Shown here: piece after piece, positions 25,671 to 37,758 of the stretch
How the letters are laid out: the number at the start of each line of letters is the position of its first letter
How positions within the stretch are numbered: the first letter of the stretch is position 1
NCBI GenBank assembly: GCA_029204225.1
Contig: CM055110.1
Location: 42,515,862 to 42,579,861 of the forward strand
Length of the DNA: 64,000 bases
Reading direction: 5' to 3'
DNA from: Diphasiastrum complanatum
Taxonomy: Eukaryota > Streptophyta > Lycopodiopsida > Lycopodiales > Lycopodiaceae
Notes under the pieces: model-generated
Database searches by the model: none
Seen by the model: only the letters and a program-made list of their open reading frames with translations
What the model was told of the DNA's origin: nothing
Made by a program: the position numbers and the translations under genes

Positions 25671-27065
25671 TTTTTTTTTTCTCCCAAAATAGTTAACCAT
25701 AGATTAATAACGTTTTCCAAAAATACATGAAAATAAATAAAAGCTCAAAGAAGCAAAAGTTTATCAGCTTCCTTGAAAAGAAGAAGGGGGGGAAATGACA
25801 AGATCACAATTCCCAAATTCCCTGTTGTTTTTAGCTAGCCAAATGTTCCAAAGAGTTGCAATCCTAACACATTGCCAAAAATTATTGATCTTCAGATCTT
25901 CAAAAGTAATATCATTCAGCAGCACATCTATATGGCTAAATCTCCTGAATCTGGTATGAAAATAAACAATAAAATGGTCAGTCACAGACTTCCAAAGAGT
26001 AGCATGGCATTGAAAGAAAAGGTGAGGCACATCCTCATCCAAAACTTTGCATTTAGAACAGACATGAGTAGCATCTCTGAACAGGAAAAAAAAGCTGAAG
26101 AATTCTGAGAGAGAAGACTCTAAATTCGTTTGTTCTAATCTTGTGAGTGCGACGAATCTAGCTTTCCAAATGTGAGGGGGATCAGAAAGGTTCCATTTGG
26201 CGTTAAACCAAGAGAAAGTAAAGTTCTCCTCTTTAGTGGCAGAAAAGATGGAAGAGTAAGAGATTTTACCAGTTTTGTCCAAGGCCTTGAGGATCCAGTT
26301 CACCCTATGGTCCGAGAAAGTAGAGGTAGAAAGAGGGCCAAGATCACTATGTGAAAAGGCAAAGGACAGGAAGTTAGTTTTACAGGTAGAAAGGCCAAGC
26401 TCAGCCTTGAGGTGGGCGATGTTAAGGGAATAAATGAATTCCATGATATGTCCCCAAGTAACAAAACCCTTTCAAGATATATTACAACAAAGCCTGTTCT
26501 CAATCAGGGCCAGAGGTTTTGAATTAATGGTGATGATTTTAGAGAACCACAAAGATTCCAACAAAGAAATAGAATTACCGCCAGTCCATAAGGTGAGCTC
26601 TCACATAGTAATGAGAACTCTGTAGATAGATTTGAACAGTGGAGGGAGAGAGATGGAAAAGGTGAACGAAGAATGGGTGAACTCAAGGAAGTAGGAATGG
26701 GGAGAGTTGTCTCGGAAGGCAGGAAGGGGAGGGAGAATAGCAGTCATTATAAGGGCCCAAGGTTGAGGACAATCAAAGTTTGAATGAATACGCCTGAAGA
26801 GGAGCGAAAGGGAAGTGATGGAAGGATCAAGAAGACCAAATCCCCCAAGCTTCTTAGAAGCAGAACATATATCCCAATTCAGAAGACTAGGATGATTATT
26901 CCAAAGGAACTTTCGAAAGGACTTAGCAATAGAAAGAGAGTAAAACAGGAGGAGAAACTAGATGAAGAGGAAGTGAGTAAAATAGGTAGAGACAATGTGT
27001 TTGAGAACAATGAGTCTGGCGACGAAAGAGAGATCAGAAGAGTTCCAAAGCAACAGTTTTTTTAC
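25668..27065 (-). mobile_element. LINE, 3' part: poly(A) tail and ORF2 C-terminus
   Basis: The T13 tract at 25668-25680 is the poly(A) tail on the minus strand. ORF2 text runs from about 27065 down to 25764: KLLLWNSSDLSFVARLIVL, SFRKFLWNNHPS, KKLGGFGLLDPSI, then a 226-codon open part ending FGNCDLVISPPSS. The latter holds the zf-RVT zinc-binding block (CSKCKVLDEDVPHLFFQC). This is the typical end of a plant LINE after RT. A TAG and at least one other break make it inactive. The endonuclease and RT core are missing; nested copia DNA starts beyond about 27066. Confidence 0.88.
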
Positions 27066-27538
27066 ATGCAAGACATGCAAACACTATTGGACACATGCAT
27101 GTAGTTTTGTAGGTTCATAGTTGAGAATTTGACATTTGGACAAAGTAGGTAGGAGTTAGGTGCAATTTCAACATGCAAGTTGTTAGGTGTCAATATGGTA
27201 ATAGTTTACACTTGATTAGGTGTAGGGAATGCATTGAATGCAAGGAGTACCACGAATTTTGGCTCTCCTATATATGCACATATCATTCTCATTCATATCT
27301 AATGATGAATCAAGCTTTGGTAATGTCATAATGTCAAAATTGGATCTCATGTTATTTTGCTTGTTTTGATATTCTCTCTCTAACTCGAGATTGGTGTCTT
27401 CTTCATACATTATTTTGCTTATGTATTCTCTCTATTTGTGAGGAATTAGTACTGCTTTAATCTATAGCATTCTAGATTGTGCTCTGGCCTCAGATCTGTT
27501 GGTAGATTGCAGGATTGTTCTACCGGTGATATGTGTGC
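27066..27538. other. Unassigned stretch with TATA-like box
   Basis: About 470 bases between the LINE and the next LTR. CTCCTATATATGCAC at about 27266-27280 resembles a core promoter and the stretch may be part of an LTR, but no TG start or matching copy was found. No coding frame is supported. Confidence 0.4.
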
Positions 27539-28373
27539 TGTGAGAAATTGGCGAAAATCTAGCTTGGTATTTTTATGAAAGAAGTTTGTAAGTGAACCTC
27601 ACATGTGTGGAGGATGTTCCCACATGTGGAGAATTGTGAATTAGATTAAAAATGTTAGATATAGGGGTCTTATGTTTTTTGTATCAAGCATCTAGTTGTA
27701 GGATGTTGATAGGGTCAAATTTGGCATAGATGGCAAATTATCCATTTCTAATTGTAATGCCACTATTGAGTCAAAATAGAGTAGGAGGCCAAACTCGAGC
27801 CAATTAGAGTGTAGACAAGTGTAATGCTTTTGTTTGATGAAGTTTAAGAGGTCCAATAGGATTTAGAGGTGGAACCATGAGTGGTCCAATAGAATTTGAG
27901 ATATGCTTGAAAATGGTCCAATAGAATTTAGAGGTGAATGGATCAATGGTCCAATAGGATTAAGAGGTGGCAAAAGTGTGGTCCAATCATGATTGAGCAT
28001 TGTGGTAGCTCATGGATCTATTAGTATCATTGTACTTCTCATTTGGATCTAATTGATTTTGAGATTGAGTGAATTTTGTGAGTAATTGGTTTTCTAGCTT
28101 TCTCTCTCTACCCGAGAGCTCATAATTATTTTCTCTCTCTACTCAAGAGCTCATGATGGTTTTCTCTCTCTACTTGAGGAGAGCAGCTTGTTTTTACTTA
28201 GCACACACGTGTGAGTGAGAGTTGGAAGTGATTGAATGCATGTAGTAGTGTGTTTTTGCCATAGAATCAAAGATAGATCTTGAATCTCAATCTAGTCTTG
28301 ATCTTGGTGCATCTACACACCTTAGGAGATCACAAGTACATGTTGTGGACAGTCCACACGTGTGAAATCAACA
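27539..28373 (+). repeat. 5' LTR of copia fragment A
   Basis: It starts TGTGAGAAATTGG and ends AAATCAACA, followed directly by the primer-binding site TGGTATCAGAGCC (28374-28386). It is 835 bp long. It carries repeated GGTCCAATAGAATTTAGAGG words (27850-27990) and CACACGTGTG palindromes near 28205 and 28355. Its last 50-60 bases recur at 56188-56246. Confidence 0.88.
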
Positions 28374-28386
28374 TGGTATCAGAGCC
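28374..28386 (+). other. Primer-binding site of copia fragment A
   Basis: TGGTATCAGAGCC next to the LTR end; initiator Met tRNA type. Confidence 0.93.
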
Positions 28387-29130
28387 TACCTAAGGTTACC
28401 ATGCATTTTGATCCATTTGAGTGAAAACTATTCATCAATCTTGAGCTAGAAACTGTCAAGATCCATTTTCCTAGCTATCTTGTCCAATTTTGGATCAAAA
28501 GCGACCAATGGGGCATTGACTGGGTCTGACCTAGTACTATACGGAATCAGGTGCTCAGACACGTGTGAGGAACATCCAATTTCAGTTTGGGAGTTCTCTT
28601 TCATGTTTGATCCAAAAATTTTGCTAGATAGCTTGTTTTGAAGCTATTTTTGTCTAGTTTCTGATGCAATCAGTTTCATTCCATTTGGTTGTGCCAATCA
28701 AAAGTTATAAGCTTTTTAAGAGGGTTAGGTAGGGCACCTAGACCTAGGTGGACACATTTGGTTTGGTCAAGAGATTGCTTGTTTGATCCAAAATCACAGT
28801 TGAATGCTTACCAATCTCATCTATATGTGATCTAGGCACTATTTTGAGATCTTAGCCATTTTGTTTCATGCAATATTATTGTATTTGAGTAAAATTTGGT
28901 TTCTTAGTGTATTTCACACGTGCTAAGAGTGTTTGATCCTAACTTTGCCCATACTCCATCATTTGATGTGAAGTAGATCTAGTTTTGGAGAGATTGAGAT
29001 AGCTAGTGAGAATCATTTCACAGTTTGTTGCAAGATCTTGCATAGGAGATGGTAGCACACCATTATTGGATCCTATAGTGAGAGATAAGCAACATTTTTT
29101 GTTCATCACTTTTATTTATCTCCACTTTAT

Positions 29131-29667
29131 ATGACTTCAATGAGTTCATACTTGTTGCAACCAAGTGAGAGATTGTCCACTTCCAATTATTCAATATGGA
29201 AGTTGAGGATGGAGTCCATCTTGATACTCCAAGATGCGATGGACATTATACTTGGGATTGAGGAGGAGCCTCAAGTCCTTCAAGAAGTACAGAAATACAA
29301 GAAAAGAGCTAGGATGGCTCTCCACTACATTAAGATGAATGTCTCTAATGAGATATTGAGGGAGATTGGTGACTGTTCTACATCCAAGGAAGTTTGGGAT
29401 TGTCTCAAGTCCATCTATGAGGCTAAGAACACCTCTAGGCTCCTCACTCTTAGAAATCAAATCTTCCAAAGTAGTAAAAAGAGTGATGAGAGTGCATCTA
29501 ATTATGTTTTGAGATTTAAGGATATTCATAGGGAGCTTGCATGTATTGGTTACTCAATCAATCAAAGTGAGCTAGTCCAAGTCATTCTCAATGGCTTGAG
29601 AGATGAATATGACAACCTTGTCCAATCCTATGCCATTAAGGAGGAGCTACCAAGTTTGGAGAGTTAG
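29131..29667 (+). pseudogene. Copia gag N-terminus (fragment A)
   Basis: 178 codons starting MTSMSSYLLQPSERLSTSNY. This matches the start of copia Gag: YSIWKLRMES, RARMALHYIKMNVSNEIL, SRLLTLRNQIFQS and LVQVILNGLRDEYDNLVQS. It aligns by eye with residues 1-175 of the intact element. The frame itself is unbroken, but the element is cut at about 29667, where copia fragment B begins, so protease to RNase H are absent. The leader from the primer-binding site to the ATG is about 750 bases. Confidence 0.92.
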
Positions 29668-30684
29668 AATTAAAGTTAGAATCGCTGTGTTACTGTACTA
29701 TGGGTCCTATCAGTGGATAAGGATCAGTTGGCCTAGCCACGAGGCAAGTCGACGGGACACGTGTCCCGCCAACGGCAACCTGGGTCATGCATGGGTTGCT
29801 TGAGTGAACAACTATATGTACAGTGTAATTTCATTTTGAGAAATACAGTTGCTATGTGAGCTTTCTGAGGAGAGTGATTAGACAAGATTCAGCAGGGCGA
29901 CCCTGCTCCAAGCCTCAGATCGTGTTCAAAACGATCTACAGGAGAGGTTGATCCAATATTTTTCAGGGAAGGAAGGCACGGCCGCAGGCAGGGAAGTCGT
30001 GGGCTGTTCGTGCGCCCAACGCAACACTCAGCTTAGTGTATCGAAGACCATAGCGTCTGCAAGAGTTTAGTTCGATGCCTAGATGTACTTTGAACCTGTG
30101 GATGAGGTGTCAAATGAATCAACGGTCCAGCATCTGTGATGGGAGAGAAATGTGAACCACAAGATTTGGTTCAGCCATTGGATGAGCTTTAAACAGGGTC
30201 CTGAAGAATTGAAATGCATTCTGGCCTTCAACTTCATTAAAAATTTTCATACTGAAAGTTGAGTTGGGTCCCTTCACAAGTGCAGAGTGAAGTTTCTTCA
30301 AAGTAAAGAAACAGTTTAAAAGCTAGAAAAGTCCCTATTTTTGGGTCCTTTGCTCGTTTTGACCCAAACGAAAGGCTATAACCTCCAAACGAAGGGCACC
30401 CGGACTGTACCTGCAAGTACGATACAGCAAAACAGAGCAGTTGCAGTGGAGAAAGTGTTCGGAGTACATCAGAAGTAGTTTCACCATTCCACTGGGCATG
30501 TTGTTGGGAATTGGCGACTGAGTGCATTTCGAAAGGCGATGCCGATTTGGCTTTCAAATTGGTGGAAAAGCGGCGAGTGGCCTGGTAAGAAAATAGTGCA
30601 GGTCATTATTTTCAACTTTTGACATCACTGTTGGCCTCGACATATTGTTCTTAGCCTAAGGCAGAAGTTTTAAGCAGTTTTGCG
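29668..30684 (+). other. Probable 5' LTR and leader of copia fragment B
   Basis: No coding frame in the sense direction. The stretch runs from the cut end of fragment A to the gag ATG of fragment B at 30685. CAACTATATGTACAGTG at about 29808-29824 is a candidate TATA region. The GTGTCCCGCC-rich part makes it clearly more GC-rich than its flanks. LTR limits and primer site were not identified. Confidence 0.45.
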
Positions 30685-31480
30685 ATGGCAAACATGGGAG
30701 AGTCCATTTTGAGTGAAAGTAGCAAATTGGATGGGATTTCCAACTATGCAGTGTGGAAATTCAAAATGAAAAATATCCTGATGGAAAAAGATGTGTGGGA
30801 AGTCATCACAGGTGATGAGAGAAGGCCACCAAATGAAGCAGACATCAAAGTGTTCGACAAAAAGATGAGGAAAGCTTTGACCTTCATTAACTTGTCAGTG
30901 AAGGATCACATCATTACCCACATTTGTGATGCTATTACACCCAGACAGGCATGGGATGTGCTAAAGGAGCAGTTCGAGACGTCAAATCCGTCAAAATTCA
31001 TGTTTCTGAAGTCAAAGTTGAATAGTGCCCGCATGGAGCAAGGAGAGCACATTCAGATGTACATGACCAGAATCAAGACAATGAGAGATGAACTGCATTC
31101 TATTGGAGAGCACATACGTGATGTGGAGCTGGTGCATAATGCATTATGCGGCATTGCAGAACCCTATCAGATGTTTGTGAGCGGAATAGCATCAAGAGAA
31201 AGATTGCCAAGCTTTGACGAGCTCACAGGAATCTTGATGCAGGAAGAGCAACGACGAGAAATGGTGAAAGCTGGACGTCAAAATACTGATGATCAGGCAC
31301 TTGCAACATGCCAAAAACAAGGCAAGGGCAAGGTCAAGAAGAAGACTAAACAGCAATTTGCCAAGTCTCAGGAGGATGAGGGATCTCCCAGCAAAACTAA
31401 AAAGAAAGGCAAGTGCTTCCATTGTGGTAAAAAGGGCCACTGGAAGAGTGAATGTCTCAAATCATATCTGCATTGTCATC
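30685..31480 (+). pseudogene. Copia gag (fragment B), Tnt1-like
   Basis: An open frame of about 265 codons before a frameshift. It starts MANMGESILSESSKLDGISN and holds YAVWKFKMKNILMEKDVWEV, the central RQAWDVLKEQF and NPSKFMFLKSKL blocks, and the CCHC knuckle CFHCGKKGHWKSEC at about 31416-31457. It differs clearly from the gag of the intact element, so it is a second copia lineage. The 3' end shifts frame after CLKS, where the protease should begin. Confidence 0.9.
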
Positions 31481-32780
31481 TAATCAAGATGATCAAACAT
31501 GGTATATTGACTAAGGAGCCACAAGACACATGACAGGTAACAAGAACTAGTTCAGTAGTTTGAAGGCATTGGATAATGGGACATCTGTTTCACAAGCAAG
31601 TGGTGAAGTGTGCATGATCAAGGGGATAGGCACAGTTTCAATCCAACTGCCTGATGGCAAAAGCAGGATGATCAGGGAGGTACTTTACGTACCAGGTTTG
31701 AAGAAAAATCTACTTTCTGTTGGAGTCATTACTGATCAAAAGTTGAAAGTAGAATTCGCCCATGATCGTTGCTTTGTGAAGGATGCGAACCAAAAGTTCA
31801 AAGTTATTGTGAATGGAGTAAGAGAGCCCAATACAAAATTGTACAGGTTGAATGCTACAATCAAGGGGCAACATGGACTTGTATCATCCGTTCCTTTGCA
31901 AACTGAGTTGTGGCACAAGAGGCTTGGTCACTTGAACTTGGGAAGCCTCAGTTTGATGAGAAAATTGGAGATGGTAACAGGACTGCCTACAATAGAAGAT
32001 CACTTGAAATCGATGTGCGAATCTTGTATATATGGGAAGCAGCATCGAGAGAAGTTCAATAAAGGGGGTGTTGCAAGAGCAAAGAACATCCTGGATTTAA
32101 TCCACACATATTTATGCGGGCCCATGAGGACCATGTCCTTAAGAAAAACCTTCTATTTCATGACCTTTATTGATGATATGTCACGTAAGACATGGATCTA
32201 CTTCTTGAAGAAGAAATCAGATGCTTTTGATAACTTCAAGAACTTCAAAAACTTGGTCGAAAATCAGACAGGTAAGAAGATCAAAGTTTTAAGATCAAAT
32301 AGTGGAGGTGAGTATAAGTCTAATGACTTCAATGATCTTTGTGATCAATGTGGGATTAAAAGACAATTTACGCAAGCTCATACTCCTGCTTTCAATGGTG
32401 TAGCTGAGCGCAAAAATCGTACGATTGTGGAAAGTGCCAGATCTATGCTAGCTGAGATGAAATTACCAAAAGATTTTTGGTCAGAAGCATGTAGCACGGC
32501 AGTCTATCTTCAAAATAGAAGTCGTACCATTGCCATACCAAAAATTACACCTAAGGAAGCATTCACAAAGAAGAAGCCAAAGGTGAACCACTTGCGAATC
32601 TTTGGATGTAAGGCCTTTGTACATATTCCTAAGGAAGAAAGACGTAAACTTGATGTAAAAGCTATCAAGTGCATATTTCTAAGATATGATGATCGCGTGA
32701 AGGGCTATAGATGTTTTGATCCAGTCAAAAACAAAATCCATATAAGCCAAGATGTTATCTTTGATGAATCCAAGATGTAA
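31480..32780 (+). pseudogene. Copia protease and integrase (fragment B)
   Basis: The protease active site reads TWYID, stop, GATRHMTG near 31500-31540: the Ser after the catalytic Asp is a TAA. From 31560 the frame is open for 406 codons: GIGTVSIQLPDGK, LWHKRLGHLNLGSL and CESCIYGKQHREKF (zinc block), then the integrase core with FIDDMSRKTWIYFLKKKSDA, LRSNSGGEYKSNDF (catalytic Asp now Asn) and FNGVAERKNRTIVE with its Glu. It ends at TAA 32778 in the integrase-RT spacer. The mutated residues make both enzymes inactive. Confidence 0.92.
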
Positions 32781-33215
32781 GAAGACGAAGATGCTGAGAA
32801 GATAGACACATCCAGTAGGAAAAATGGTATAGTGAGGATACCACCTGATGATGATCCATTCATTGACCTTCCGAGTGATGAACATGAGGATACATCTCAA
32901 GATACTACTACTCAACCTCATGAAACAGGTTGGAGAGGTAGGGACAAACCTTTTGGTGCAAGAAGGATTGAAATTGCAGGTGACAAACGCAAGGAGAAGG
33001 ATGTACCGTGGGATACATTTTCACCAGGAAGCCGATCACCTGACAGAAAGCTCCCTAAGTGGTTTGAGAGATTGATGGAGAGCCGCGATATAGATGACTT
33101 TCCAGGATCATCTAACCAGGGAGAGCTATGAAGATCAACAAGAGAGAAGATACTACCTGAAAGGTATGAAGCAAATTATGCTCTGTTATCCAGCATTATT
33201 CAAAGCAAAGAACCT
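32781..33215 (+). pseudogene. Copia integrase-RT spacer (fragment B)
   Basis: Acidic, Pro-rich text (IPPDDDPFIDLPSDEHED, then RSPDRKLPKWFERLMESRD) of the kind found between integrase and RT in copia polyproteins. Stops at 32778 and about 33129 break it. Confidence 0.7.
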
Positions 33216-34142
33216 TTGACTTATGGTGAAGCGAAGGATGATGACATTTGGATCAAAGCCATGGGAGAGGAGATGGAGTCAATTGCTAAGCATAGCACAT
33301 GGGACTTAGTAGAACCACCAGTTGGCAAGAAATCCATTGGTTGCAAATGGGTATATAGAACTAAGTACCATGCAGATGGAAGCATAGCAAAGCACAAAGC
33401 AAGATTGGTAATCAAAGGGTACGCACAAAATAAAGGCATCGACTATGAGGAGACCTTTGCGCCGGTGTGTAAGTGGAATACTCTACGTCTACTTATTGCT
33501 TTAGCTTCACATTTTGGTTGGCCTTTGCATCAGATGGATGTGAAATCTGCTTTTCTAAAAGGTGAGTTAGAAGAAGAAGTGTTCATGGATCAACCTGAAG
33601 GCTTTGTAACGAAAGGACAGGAAATAAAGTATATTGCTTGAAGAAAGCGCTTTATGGTCTTAAACAAGCACCACGTGTGTGGTATAGCAGGATTGATGCC
33701 TACTTTCGTTCAAAGGAGATGGTGAGAGCAGATTCTGATCCAAATCTATATGTCTTATGCTTTGATGGTATGGTTGCTTTGATTGCTCTTTATGTTGATG
33801 ACTTGATTATTACGGAAAATAATCAAGAGATGATAGACATAATCAAGAAAGACCTCATGAAACAATTTGAGATGACAGATCTCAGCCTAATGCATTATTG
33901 CCTTGGAATAGAAGTGTGGCAAAAAGGACATGAAGTGGGTTTAACACAGGTGAAATATGTCAAAGAGTTGCTGCACAGGTTTAGGTTGCAGGATTGCAAA
34001 CCAGTAAACACTCCTATTGAACCAGGTAAAAAGCTTTCTAAGCTTGATGAATCACAGTCATTTGATGCTATGCTATATAGACAGTTAGTAGGGAGCTTGA
34101 TTTACCTTACCACAACTAGACCAGATATATGCTATGTTGTAA
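33216..34142 (+). pseudogene. Copia reverse transcriptase (fragment B)
   Basis: RT in two overlapping frames, 33216-33641 and 33638-34156. The first has KSIGCKWVYRTKYHADGSI, ARLVIKGYAQNKGIDYEETF and HQMDVKSAFLKGELEEEVFM. The second has KKALYGLKQAPRVWYSRIDA and an intact YVDD (LYVDDLIIT), then CKPVNTPIEPGKKL and GSLIYLTTTRPDICYVV. The frameshift at about 33640 breaks the protein. The RNase H core is deleted right after CYVV. Confidence 0.93.
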
Positions 34143-34230
34143 GAACAACTAGCTGATATTTTCACTAAGCCACTTACTGGAGAAAAGTTTGATAAGTTTA
34201 GATCAAAACTTTCTGTATTTAAAGTTTGTT
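34143..34230 (+). pseudogene. Copia RNase H tail after internal deletion (fragment B)
   Basis: The text jumps from the RT end to EQLADIFTKPLTGEKFDKF and ends LSVFKVC, stop. That is the last part of RNase H; about 100 residues between are missing. Directly after the stop the LINE sequence resumes, so the 3' LTR is also gone. Confidence 0.85.
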
Positions 34231-36764
34231 GACTTTAAAGCTATGTATAGTGTGCTCAAGAGGAATAGGATTCGGTTCTTCCCTTCCAAGTTCATACTGG
34301 AAATGGGACTTCTCAGAAAGAAGATTTGTTGCATTAACACTTGTGGAAGGACTGTTTCCAATCTGCATGTATGTAGTAGCTGATGGATTAACCTTATTCC
34401 TGAGCATTGACCTCTCCATATCTGCTCTATCCTCTCTTGATTCCAATCCAAGAACCATCTGTGAAGAAGTTTTCTTGACATTGTTGTTCAATGCATTGGG
34501 AACCAAAGTGAAATCTGGCAAATGTGCAATTTCTGCCTGTGAATCATCGCCCATTAACGTTTCTTCTAGCTGTTCTACTTCAGTTAGCTTCCTTTTAACC
34601 CAAATTGCCTCTTCCCCTATTTCTCTGTCAGCGTGTGTAGTCTTTTCCTCCTTTACAATGACTGAACCAATTCCAACATCATTCTCCAGTGTTGTATTAG
34701 TTTTTCGGTCTGTTAGGTTCAAAGTTAATGCAAGCGTCTCTGAATTCTGTTCAGTATGTGTCTCTGAGCAAATATCTTCCCCTGCCGGAGAAATGTTCTG
34801 CTATCCTTGTGCCACTTCCAAGATCTCCTTATGTTGATCGTTGTTGTAGCAGACGTCAGAGGTAGAAAAGTCCTGAAAAGTGGCCAAGGTCGACAACTCA
34901 GCATTCTTATCTAATGCAGTCTGGCGGAGAGGGGGAGAATCAATCGATCCTGCCAAATCAGTATCCACTAAAGGGTTGTTGGAAACAAAACTATCTGAGA
35001 CAAAGGCAGGAGCCCAAACTTCTCAAGTTGAAGAGTGGAAGGGTTGACCAAGGTTTTCGAAGAAGAAATATAATTAAAAACCAAGTCACCAGAGTCTGAA
35101 CAAAAGAAATCGCTAATAACCTAACCGTAGTGAGAACTGAAAGGAGAAATGACCTCATTAGAAGAGCTCTCAATATGACTGGTACTGCCAAGAATAGGTA
35201 AACTGAAGCCAGTAGAGAATTTAAGAGGGAGAAAAAACGAAATACGAGCAGATTTTTTTTTGTGAGAAACAACTTGAAACTCATCAGAGGGAAGGGAACA
35301 AGGGGAATTTGCGCAGGTGCAAGGAGGAAGAAACGCAAAAGAGGGGCAAGGAATCAAAGTGAACAGCCTGCTCATGATAAACATTACCATAAAAAATGTT
35401 GAGTTAGAAAGGGAGAGCATCGACCAATTTCCAGAAGACACAAGCTTTAATGTGGGGAGAAAATTGGGAATTGAAATTGTCCTCAATGAGAACCTCCCCA
35501 AGGCAAGAAAGCAGACTAAAAAAATGACATTTGAGTTTGACTGGAAAGAAGGAGAGAAAAAGGTGCAGAGGTAGAGAGATAGAGACAGCATCAAGAGGAT
35601 TGAAAGAGCTATTGAATTTGAAAGTAGAAACTATAGAGCTCCTGAACCTGAAGGGATAAGCCTTGAAGATCGCAAGGGTGTCATCCTTCGAGCCAAAGCG
35701 GAGGAGGAAGCAATTATTCCCTAAAGAATCCAGGTTAATGAAGAGCTTAATCTGTGGAATAATGAACTAGCAAATAAAAGCTCTAACGAAAGACTGATCC
35801 AGAGAAAGAGTACCAAAGAAGAGGATGACCGAAGACTCAAAAAGAGAGGATTGAAAAACTTTAAGAGCATCGAGGTCAGGGAGAACAGAGAGAGTGAGGT
35901 TGCCATCAGAGAAAATACGAGATTCTTACAAAACCTGGACCTTCTTCAATGGAGCCCATTTATCAGCCAAGGCAACAGAAGCCGAAGACACATGGTTATT
36001 CTTGAGGGCCTCAATGAAGCTGGTGGGAGAGTTGGGAGCAGACGGAAGAGGAAGCAGCCCCCTGGGATTTAGGGGCAGGTTATTAGGTGCACTAACAGAA
36101 GGAAGGATATCAAGGGACCACAGAGAGAGAGTACAAGGATTCAGAGAGCTTCTGAACGAGGGAAAGGAAGCAGTCAATTGTTTCTTAAAAAGAAGACGGT
36201 TTTGATGCCTGTAATCCATGAAAGGACAACCAACTAGAACCCAAAGTCACAAGGAAAAGCTCACAACAGGTTAGCAAGATATACCAGAGCAGAAAGGGAC
36301 ACAGGATCCAAAAAAAAGGAGAGAGCACGGGAGCCAAAGACAGGTGTGTTGAAAAACACACAACAGCAGACAAAGAGCAGAGAGAGAGGACAACGACTAG
36401 CAGATGGGCAGAACCGAGGAAGAGTGTTGAAAAATACAATAAAGATTTAAAAACCTAACAAATAGAAGGCATGAACCACAGCAGAACCAGTTGTCACTTT
36501 TCCAAGAGGAACCAAAGATCTCAGGGATAAGGACCAAACAAAAGAAGAATCAAGGACTTCTGCTACCAAGACAAGCAGGCACGAGACCCAAACTGTTAAG
36601 CTGAGATTAACAAAATGGTCAGAATAGGTCTTGCTGTCTCGAAGCTCTTCCAAAGGGGATATGAAAAGGGTTCGAACAGGTCTAAGCTTTAGCTTGCCGT
36701 TGGCTCCTAAAGGATCAAAAGCCTCTCCTCGTCGCTCCTCTTCCGCTCAGCCACTCCTCTGCTC
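34231..36764 (-). mobile_element. LINE, 5' part: 5' UTR and ORF1
   Basis: Minus-strand LINE text. ORF1 starts near 36219 (MDYRHQNRLLF), runs through SPTSFIEALKNNHVSSASVA, then in another frame LFINLDSLGNNCFLLRFGSK and DDTLAIFKAYPFRFRSSIVS, then SNVIFLVCFLALGRFSL and DEFQVVSHKKKSARISFF. This order matches the DUF4283-type ORF1 of plant LINEs. A last open part (34722-34219) is Ser/Glu-rich. Several frameshifts occur. The 5' UTR (36220-36764) is purine-rich on the plus strand. It pairs with the 3' part at 25668-27065 through the shared 15-bp flanking repeat. Confidence 0.8.
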
Positions 36765-36779
36765 CACCTCTTGAGGTTT
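36765..36779. repeat. Target-site duplication of the LINE, right copy
   Basis: CACCTCTTGAGGTTT, identical to 25656-25670. Confidence 0.85.
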
Positions 36780-37758
36780 GGTAATCCTTGAAACATGAAC
36801 AAAGTCTCAATAAAATCAATTGACAATTTTTTTTATATTCAAAATTGCAAATCACAAAATTAGACTATCAAAACAATAAAAATTTGATACATAATCATTG
36901 GTTTTTCTTACATGTGAACGTAAAGAACTCAAAAGAATACCATGCAAGTGGAATGTGATCAGGAATAGATTCATGCAATGTCTTTGGCATGGATAAGTCT
37001 TAGACTACAACACCTACCGCAGTTTTTGATGTGGTATGTGACGAACAACCATAGGTTTAATTATTTTTTCGTCGTGGATGTCATAAAACACATTAGAATG
37101 AGATTGTCAGATTTCAACAACCACAAGATCCATCACAATCTGACACTTGTTCAAAATCGACTTGCCATACAACTTACCCAGACAACAAAGGTCGGGTCGG
37201 GTGTCAGGTGGATGTCGGAGTTCGACGTCGCAAATCAATGCCCAACTGGACGTCGATTTGTGATGCCCAAATGGATGTCGATTTGTGACGTCCAATTTCA
37301 TGTCCTGATCGACATGACGGAATAGTTGATGTCGATATCACAGGCCGACCTCTTTGATTTCGTCGAAACCCAAATGTCAGATTCCGACGTCTATTAACAT
37401 AACAGTCCTTAGAGCCATCCAACAGATGTCCACGATGGATATCCGACTTGTGTCCGATGAATAAATAATCATCAAAATGTGACACTTAACATAGTGTCGA
37501 ATTCCGACGTGTCTGATTATATTTTAAAAAAAATTAAAATGTGCAAAAAACAACATGCTAATTTTGATCGTGAGGTATTCTTGGAGTGTTGTTCTAGAGA
37601 GTTGTTCTTGGATTGCTTTTGAGATAACATTTTTGGAATTCATTTGAGATTTGGATCAAATAATTAGCATGAGGTACTTCATATTCCTACATTATTTCAT
37701 TGCACATTATGAATTGCAATACATTATTACATTGTGCATGCTATAAACGAGGGGATAA
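36780..37758. other. Intergenic stretch with CpG-rich minisatellite
   Basis: No supported coding frame. AT-rich sequence surrounds a CpG-rich part (about 37190-37510) with many GTCG and GACGTC words. Three near-identical 25-bp units (GTCGATTTGTGATGCCCAAA type) start at 37227, 37252 and 37277. Confidence 0.75.

Noticed and set aside
34226-34837. 203-codon plus-strand open frame
   Set aside because: It is antisense to the LINE ORF1 end (34722-34219) and to LINE sequence that continues on both sides.
35894-36205. Plus-strand 103-codon frame in the LINE
   Set aside because: Antisense to LINE ORF1 N-terminal text (SPTSFIEALKNNHV), which is the supported reading.
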